A DNA stretch of 64,000 nucleotides from Zingiber officinale (taxonomy: Eukaryota > Streptophyta > Magnoliopsida > Zingiberales > Zingiberaceae), in contig NW_024589884.1 in the NCBI RefSeq assembly GCF_018446385.1, positions 1 to 64,000 of the forward strand, in the 5' to 3' direction. Position numbers and translations under genes: made by a program. Each line of letters starts with the position of its first letter. Position 1 is the first letter of the stretch. A model generated the notes under the pieces. That model had not been told where the DNA came from. It was given only the letters and a program-made list of their open reading frames with translations, and did no database searches. Shown piece by piece: positions 56,516-64,000 of this stretch.

Positions 56516-58379
56516 ATGAAGCAGGAGCTCCAAAGCAGAGCCAGGGTGGTCTCAAGATCAACGAAGGATTCTCCGAGAGCAGAGGCAGATAAAGGGTCCC
56601 CTCCAATGCTTAAGCCTAGGCCGAAACCTACTGATGTGTACACAAACAGCAGCACCAGCTTGAACTTGGCCAAAAGATCTCTCCACTTCAACAAGCTGAG
56701 GCCAGGCACCAACAAGGCCAAGGAGTTGGAGAGTAGACTTGATGAGAGTGAGAGAATGGTGGTGGAGCTGCACAAGGAAGTGGCAGGGTTGAAAGCTGAG
56801 GTTGATAAGTTGAAGGTGAGGAATGTTGAGTTGGAGTCAGAAAACAAAAGGCTGCACCAACATCTTGTTGCAGCAGAAGCAAAGAATATCAATAAGGTTT
56901 GTTTGCTCTTTCTGCATGTCAAGTTATGGATCATGCTTTCTTTGTGTTTGATAGAATGAGGCTCATCTTTTTTCATTTGAGTAGTCAATAGTGTTGGAGC
57001 TTGTTCAGCAAAACTCAAAGAATGCCAAAGAATTAGAGATTCATGGGAGCAATACTTGCAAGAGCCATTCTTTGGCACAAGTTCAACCAAAACTTGTGAA
57101 CAAGATGCCAATTCCTTCCATATTGACTTCCAAAGCTCTGCCACCGCCGCCGCCTCCTCCTCCGCCTCACAATGATTTAGGAAGAATTGCAGTGAGTAAG
57201 CCTTCTGCTCTAGTTCAACTATACCATTCACTAAATAAGCGAGATGGGAAACAAGGCTCCTTGAGCAATGGGTGTTCCTCTAGTCTATCTAGCAATGTAC
57301 ACAGTGGCATTGTCGGAGAACTTCAGCATCGATCGGCTCATCTGTTAGCGGTAAGACTCCTATCGTTTGTGTTTGATTCACCAATCTTTTGTTTTGATAC
57401 TTCATAATGAAATATCTTCTTTCACAGATTAAGGCAGATGTTGAAACAAAAGGGCAGCTCATCAAACACCTCATAGAGAAGGTGCAATCCTCATCTTTCT
57501 CTAATATGGAAGATGTTCTAAGTTTTGTCGATTGGCTCGATGGACAACTCTCCACATTGGTAAGTCTTGTAATGGAGTTATTGTAGTCTGAATTGAAAAA
57601 TTCGATTAAAAAGAAAAAGTTGTGACTCACTATATGATCTCTTGAATAGGCTGATGAGAGAGCTGTGTTGAAGCACTTCGACTGGCCTGAAAAGAAAGCT
57701 GATGCACTGCGTGAAGCCGCAGTTGAATTCCGCGACCTAAAGCAACTCGAAGCTCAAGTTTCATCTTTGAAGGATGATCCCTCTTTGCCATGTGAGACAA
57801 CCCTGAAAAAGATCTCAAACTTGCTAGATAAGTGAGTACTATCTGATCACCATCAATTGTATCACACAAAATTTGTGCTTATTTATACTAATGATGTTAC
57901 AAGATTGGAGCGAGGCGTCGATCAAGTGATCAAGTTGAGGAATTCAAATATGGTGTTATATAGGGAGTTCAAAATCCCGACTGATTGGCTGTTAGATTCT
58001 GGAATGGTTTGCAAGGTATGGCTCTATCTTTATCAGTTTGATCAATGAACAGATGAAATGCAAATCAACTCAATATTATTGCACAGATGAAGCAGCTGTC
58101 TGTGAAGCTTGCAAGGTGCTACCTGAGCAGAGTGTCAATCGAGCTCGAATCATTTCGGGAATCTGCACAAGAGGCACTTCTCTTTCAGGGGGTGAGGTTT
58201 GCTTATAGAGCACACCAGGCAAGTTCATATCTGATCTTAAGACCTCACTCCTCTTATGAGCATATGTAATCCGCTCTGTGTTATTTTATTGCAGTTTGCA
58301 GGAGGACTCGACTCGGAGCTGATGATCACCATTGAGGAATTGAAGAAGAAGGTTGAATTGCAAGGTACAACAAAGTAGA
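56516..58379 (+). CDS. IPGA1/CHUP1-like coiled-coil protein
   Basis: Seven exons, read by eye: 56516-56896, 56985-57350, 57428-57559, 57650-57831, 57903-58015, 58087-58218 and 58295-58379. The start chosen is MKQELQSRARVVSRSTKDSP. A basic Ser-rich N-terminus is followed by a coiled coil (KELESRLDESERMVVELHKE, LKAEVDKLKVRNVELESENK). Then comes a proline run (LPPPPPPPPPHNDLGRI). The conserved C-terminal domain includes VQLYHSLNKRDGK, IKADVETKGQLIKHLIEKVQ, VLSFVDWLDGQLSTLADERA, FDWPEKKADALREAAVEFRD, KIPTDWLLDSGM and FAYRAHQFAGGLDSE. This architecture is that of CHUP1-related proteins and, without the long N-terminal extension of CHUP1, best fits the IPGA1 (At4g18570/At1g07120) branch. That branch binds microtubules and influences anisotropic growth. 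Intron 6 has a GC donor (CAG|GCAAGT at 58219). Function here is inferred from family. Confidence 0.85.
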
Positions 58380-58879
58380 ACAATTTCATGGAATGAGAGA
58401 GTCAGTTTATGTAATCAGATTTTGAGAAAGTGATCAAGGTTTTGCAAGAAGGATAGTTATGAAGATTGATGACTATAACTAGGCTCAGAATTGGATGAAA
58501 AGAGAATATGATTACAAAATATGAATTTGCAATAAAAAAATTGAAATGAAGCCTGGGTCAAACAAGAGAAAAAGATGCATATTTTACATGCTCAATAAAT
58601 TTTCTCTAAAATATATGAGATTGTCCTAGATTTTGCAACATAGAAGAAGAGTCTGAATCCACTTTTTGCAGTTCATCCTGAAGAAACTAGTTGCAACTTT
58701 TAACATAAATACAACCACCTTTTGGAAAGGAAACTTGATGGATGAACTGAAAACACCAATGAAAATGCATAAACATGAATAGAAATCAGTGTATAATCAG
58801 TATTCACAACAGCAGTTTACAATGCTTGTTCATCATTTTGAATATAGAAGACCTTTCAGAAACAATTTAGCAGAGAGAA
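58380..58879. other. Convergent 3' UTR interval
   Basis: About 500 bp separates the stop codons of the IPGA1/CHUP1-like gene (plus) and guanosine deaminase (minus). It is AT-rich with AATAAA-like signals near 58530 and no gene seen. Confidence 0.5.
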
Positions 58880-60867
<1,988 letters not shown>

Positions 60868-60949
60868 GGAAACTGGAATCGGACAAGGAGCCTCTCCGAC
60901 GCAAATCCGTAAAAACCGAGATGGCTTAATGGCGATCGCTCGGCGGGCG

Positions 60950-60959
60950 TATATATAAA
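60950..60959 (-). promoter_or_regulatory. TATA box of the guanosine deaminase gene
   Basis: On the minus strand GTTTATATATACGCC lies about 85 bp before the start codon. It is a good plant TATA box at a plausible distance. Confidence 0.55.
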
Positions 60960-61417
60960 CTGACGGATAGATTGACCACGAACAAGCAAACGAGAAGGAC
61001 GCCAACGCCAAGTAACAAAATCTAGCAAGAAAGGGCAATGGAGCGCAGAAAAGAAGAGAAGAGGAAAAGATGTGCACGGTGTCCCTTCTTGCTCCAACGA
61101 CCACAGATGCCCATTTCCTTCTTCCTTCCTCCTTTTTATTGTGTATTTTCGTTTTATTTTCTTGTTTTGAGATGGAGATCGAGCCCCAAATTATCGTTAA
61201 ATTTACTATTTTTCAATCTTTTGCCAACTGTACGATTGTGAAGGTCGTTTTCTTCGCCTTTTAAAATGGATTTAATCGAAAAGATTGAATCTTTGAAACA
61301 TGACGGTTGACTTTTAAAGCAAACTTTGACTAGTGAAAAAAAGGAAACATGAAACAAGAAGAAGATCGATAAAGCAAACTGTTGAGGGACCAGATTCTGA
61401 ACTTGTATGAATTTGGA
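60960..61417. other. Spacer between guanosine deaminase and MADS-box genes
   Basis: This stretch is the upstream side of the guanosine deaminase gene and the 3' side of the MADS-box gene. It is pyrimidine-rich around 61080-61160. No further gene was seen. Confidence 0.45.
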
Positions 61418-62119
61418 TTAAGAGAACAAGGAGTCACTCCACCGGAAAGGATCGATTTTGGCGCTGGAGAATTGGTCGATATTGTGCAAGTTGCCGGCGA
61501 CGGCGTGACTGTTGTGCACCGGCGCTGGAGCGTGAACTGGCGGGCTCGTGATCGTGCTCGAGAATGGCGGCGGCCAGTTGATATTATGCTGCAGAGTCAT
61601 AGGAGCCGACGAAGGAGGTGGTGGTGCAGAGGTCACGGCCAGTTGCACGGCGAGTTCCTGCCTCCTCGCGGCGATCTCCTGGAGCTTGTTGTCGACGAGC
61701 AGCGAAAGCGAGTAGGCGTTCTCGATGCCGACGTCATGGAGACTCCGGCCGGAGAGGCCCTCGAAGAGGATCGCCGACATCTCGAGCTCGTGGTTGGCCA
61801 GCTGCTGGCGGCGGAGCTGGTCTCTCATCTTCGCGACGCGCTGGCGGAGGAACGCCTCCTGGCTGGTCATCTTCCGCAGCCGCTCGACCTCCGGCAACGC
61901 GCGAAAGCCTTGGAGCAACAGCGCCGCCTCGCGCCGCGACGGCCACGCCGCCGGGTGCAGAGGATCCTGAGGATCGTACACCACCGCAGCCGCCTCCACG
62001 CCGCAGAGCACCGTCATCTCCCGAACCTTCTTCATCAGGCCCTTGAGCCTCTTCCTGAGCGTCGTCCGGCGGGAGCCGGCGTTGGCGATCCTCACCAGCT
62101 TCACTTTGCACCTCGCCAT
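61418..62119 (-). CDS. Type I MADS-box transcription factor, M-gamma (AGL80-like)
   Basis: An intronless frame of 233 codons starts MARCKVKLVRIANAGSRRTT, the start of the MADS domain; an upstream in-frame ATG at 62158 would only add 13 unrelated residues. The MADS domain continues LRKRLKGLMKKVREMTVLCG and VEAAAVVYDPQDPLHPAAWP. It then reads RALPEVERLRKMTSQEAFLR and a Leu/Arg-rich coiled region (QRVAKMRDQLRRQQLANHEL). These phrases match the M-gamma class (AGL80 group), whose members work in the central cell and endosperm. The C-terminus is Pro/Ser-rich and low in conservation. The lack of introns and of a K domain is normal for type I genes. A TATTTAA stretch near 62166-62175 on the minus strand may be its TATA element. 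The target genes and partner are unknown. Confidence 0.9.
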   Translation of the reverse strand: MARCKVKLVRIANAGSRRTTLRKRLKGLMKKVREMTVLCGVEAAAVVYDPQDPLHPAAWPSRREAALLLQGFRALPEVERLRKMTSQEAFLRQRVAKMRDQLRRQQLANHELEMSAILFEGLSGRSLHDVGIENAYSLSLLVDNKLQEIAARRQELAVQLAVTSAPPPPSSAPMTLQHNINWPPPFSSTITSPPVHAPAPVHNSHAVAGNLHNIDQFSSAKIDPFRWSDSLFS

Positions 62120-63419
62120 CGCCGACAAAAAAACAGAGTACTCTGTTTCTCCTCCCATTCCTCTCCCTTAAATACTCGAAATTCCGCAACATATTTGTTT
62201 AGATTTGATTAAATTAATGGGGGGAAAGAGAAAAATTCATGCACATTAAGAATCAATTACTTTTATTGGATTTTCTTTTCATTTTATTTATATCACAAGG
62301 GGGCTTGATATTTGCATGGTAGCAAATATTGGAATATTTGGCAATAATGTTTTATTAATTGCATCAATTTTATATTTGAAATGAAAAAAAGGCAGACATT
62401 AAGTTGTAGGACTTTTTTTTATATTTAGTCAGTAAAAATATTATAAAATAATATATAAGAAATATTTTTATAATAAAAAATAAAAATAAAATAAATATTC
62501 TGTTTCTTATCTTTTATAATGTATAAGAAATAGTTTTTAATAATCTTAAGGCCCATAATTGAGTTGGGCCTGTAGATCGAGCCCAGTACACAATGTCGAT
62601 GCCTTTGTTCCCAAGTGCTGCTCCCTCGGTCTGCAACTGCAAGGGAGAGCCTGTCTTGCTTCTTATTCTCGTTTCTGCATCGGCGATTTCACGGTCATTC
62701 GCTGTGTTTCCAAGGTATTGTTCATAGATGGCATGGCAAGAATTAGCTTTTGATGATTAAACAATGAAAACGTCACCTTTTGGTGTGATTTCACTTATTT
62801 AGTGTTATAAATGTTGTGAATTATGATGATGCACGGGTGTTTGATCGCAATCGGACAGATATCGCTTTTCCAAGGTCGGTTATGCAAGAACCAGTGTCAT
62901 TGCAATGCTGGTGAATTTGGTAGCTGAAACTTTATTGAAATTTGGTTTCTGGATTATGTTATTGGTACTTAGACTGGTATAAGAAGTGTTTTTGACTGTG
63001 TGAAGTTCCTCTTCATATTGACATTTCAGGTTTATCATCACAATTCTTAGAGGTTTATTAAGGTTTTAGCAGTTGTCAAAGAATGCCTAAGGAGGGTTAA
63101 TCTTTCATGGTGATGTTGGGTCCTTGATAACCTTGTCTGCCTCACATGGGCAGGGATCGAAGAACGATTTAATTGACCAATGCGAGGCGAATAGTAACTT
63201 CCAGCTGTTGATGTTTATTCTAACAAAAGATCTCTAGCTCTCACCTTTTTTTTTCTAAGCTGTTAATTGTCCCTATATTGAACTGATATCAGCTGGGATG
63301 ATGTTCAGAAGCTAAATTGGGAGGTTACAGTCAAAGAGTTCTTTTCATCCTATTTTAGGTATTGTCTTCATATATTTTCATAATGTGAGTGTCTGGGGAA
63401 TAGAAATTAGGGTGCTGAA
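62120..63419. other. Upstream spacer with a possible small 5' exon
   Basis: 62120-62550 is AT-rich. At 62555-62585 two TGGGCC-type (site II) elements precede ATG at 62593. A frame there (MSMPLFPSAAPSVCNCKGEP...) runs to a donor-like CCAAG|GTATTG at 62714. It could be the first exon of an unrecognised gene, but no continuing exon was found. The rest shows no clear gene. Confidence 0.3.
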
Positions 63420-64000
63420 ACATCCTTGATACGGTGATGAAGAGGGCCCCACTAAAGGAGTGTCAAAGCGGGAAAAAGCCTGCTAACATGGAGGTCAAGG
63501 TCAAAAATAGAGGAAGGCCCTGGTCGGCCGATCGGATGAGATGATCAGGAGCCCCCGGTCGGCTGGGCAAGGACATGGAACGACAACTGGAGTAAGCAAC
63601 AATTTGTGACAGGCCAATCCTCGCTAATCGAATGGCATGGCTGGTCGGACAAAGGTAATCACTGGCAATCAAGAAGCAAAGAAGGGGACTGTCCAACAGC
63701 TCCAAAAGGCACGACCGAACGGAAACAGCTAGTCCGAGTGGCCACTGGTCGGCCTACAGTGAGACCTCTTGCATATCTCATCGTACCCTTTTGGAGGTTT
63801 GCCCCACTAACAACAGAGTATGTCCAGCAGATAAATCGTACTTTAGAAACTTCCAGTTTGTAACATCAGTGATTTGTATGCTCACTTAAGGAAAGGTGTT
63901 AGGGATACTTTTTGACTCGTTTTTTCCTAGAACACTTTGGAAAACGTGCATATGCTTTGAGATGCGTGCATAAACGCTACACTATAAAAGGGGTTCTCAT
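63420..64000 (+). repeat. LTR-like sequence running off the window
   Basis: From about 63420 composition changes to GGTCGG-rich phrases (CCTGGTCGGCCGATCGG, CCCCCGGTCGGCTGGGC) like those of the Tat-lineage Gypsy LTRs in the window. It ends with a clear TATA box followed by GGGG. I read it as the U3 part of a Gypsy LTR on the plus strand, family not identical to the element at 22-33 kb. The right end lies beyond the window. Confidence 0.5.
63983..63989 (+). promoter_or_regulatory. TATA box in the terminal LTR-like sequence
   Basis: TATAAAA in context CACTATAAAAGGGGTTC is typical of plant LTR promoters. Confidence 0.6.

Noticed and set aside
61382-62212. 276-codon plus-strand open frame opposite the MADS-box gene
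   Set aside because: Arg/Pro-rich translation is typical of a shadow of a GC-rich gene; the MADS domain on the minus strand is unambiguous.

Overview
The window is nuclear DNA of a flowering plant, most likely a monocot. The coding exons of the S-adenosylmethionine synthetase and MADS-box genes are strongly GC-rich at third positions, while intergenic DNA is very AT-rich. Genes are intron-rich with GT-AG (and two GC-AG) introns. LTR retrotransposons, an RTE-type LINE, an Au-type SINE and a CACTA terminus fill the gaps. The repeat style (GC-rich Tat-lineage Gypsy, GTGAAGCC/AGGTGAAAGTCC minisatellite LTRs) recalls Zingiberales, but this is an impression, not a demonstrated assignment.

Left gene block (1.8-18.5 kb, all on the minus strand): a REDUCED WALL ACETYLATION (CAS1-type) wall acetylation gene; a long gene for a membrane J-domain/Jiv90 co-chaperone, whose 3.3-kb intron holds a decayed RTE LINE carrying a SINE and an inverted second LINE copy; and a group II serine carypeptidase-like (SCPL) gene, i.e. 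a serine carboxypeptidase-like protein.

Central repeat block (about 20.5-43.8 kb): nested elements. An LTR-like fragment with minisatellite is cut by a CACTA terminus. The CACTA sequence is followed by a complete-length Tat-lineage Ty3/gypsy element (22173-32983, minus strand, LTRs about 2.5% diverged by hand count). This element carries an intron-containing extra ORF antisense to gag-pol with its own TATA box. Only 41 bp further on starts a Ty1/copia element (LTR, gag-pol, LTR, then a second truncated gag). Its 3' region is split by a 3.1-kb solo LTR with a perfect 5-bp target-site duplication.

Right gene block (45.9-62.1 kb): an SLC25A44-type mitochondrial carrier (minus) divergent from a GDSL esterase/lipase (plus), an S-adenosylmethionine synthetase with a leader intron (plus), an IPGA1/CHUP1-like coiled-coil protein (plus), guanosine deaminase GSDA (minus, convergent) and an intronless type I M-gamma MADS-box gene (minus). 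The window ends inside another LTR-like sequence with a TATA box.

The host genes are unrelated housekeeping, cell-wall and regulatory genes and do not form a cluster or pathway. I found no convincing previously undescribed host system. The most rewarding items are the antisense spliced gene inside the Gypsy element with a 66-bp tandem array at its 3' side, the LINE-derived inverted repeat inside the co-chaperone intron, and the tandem Copia arrangement. Exon borders were read by eye from splice signals and family resemblance. No alignment or database search was run.
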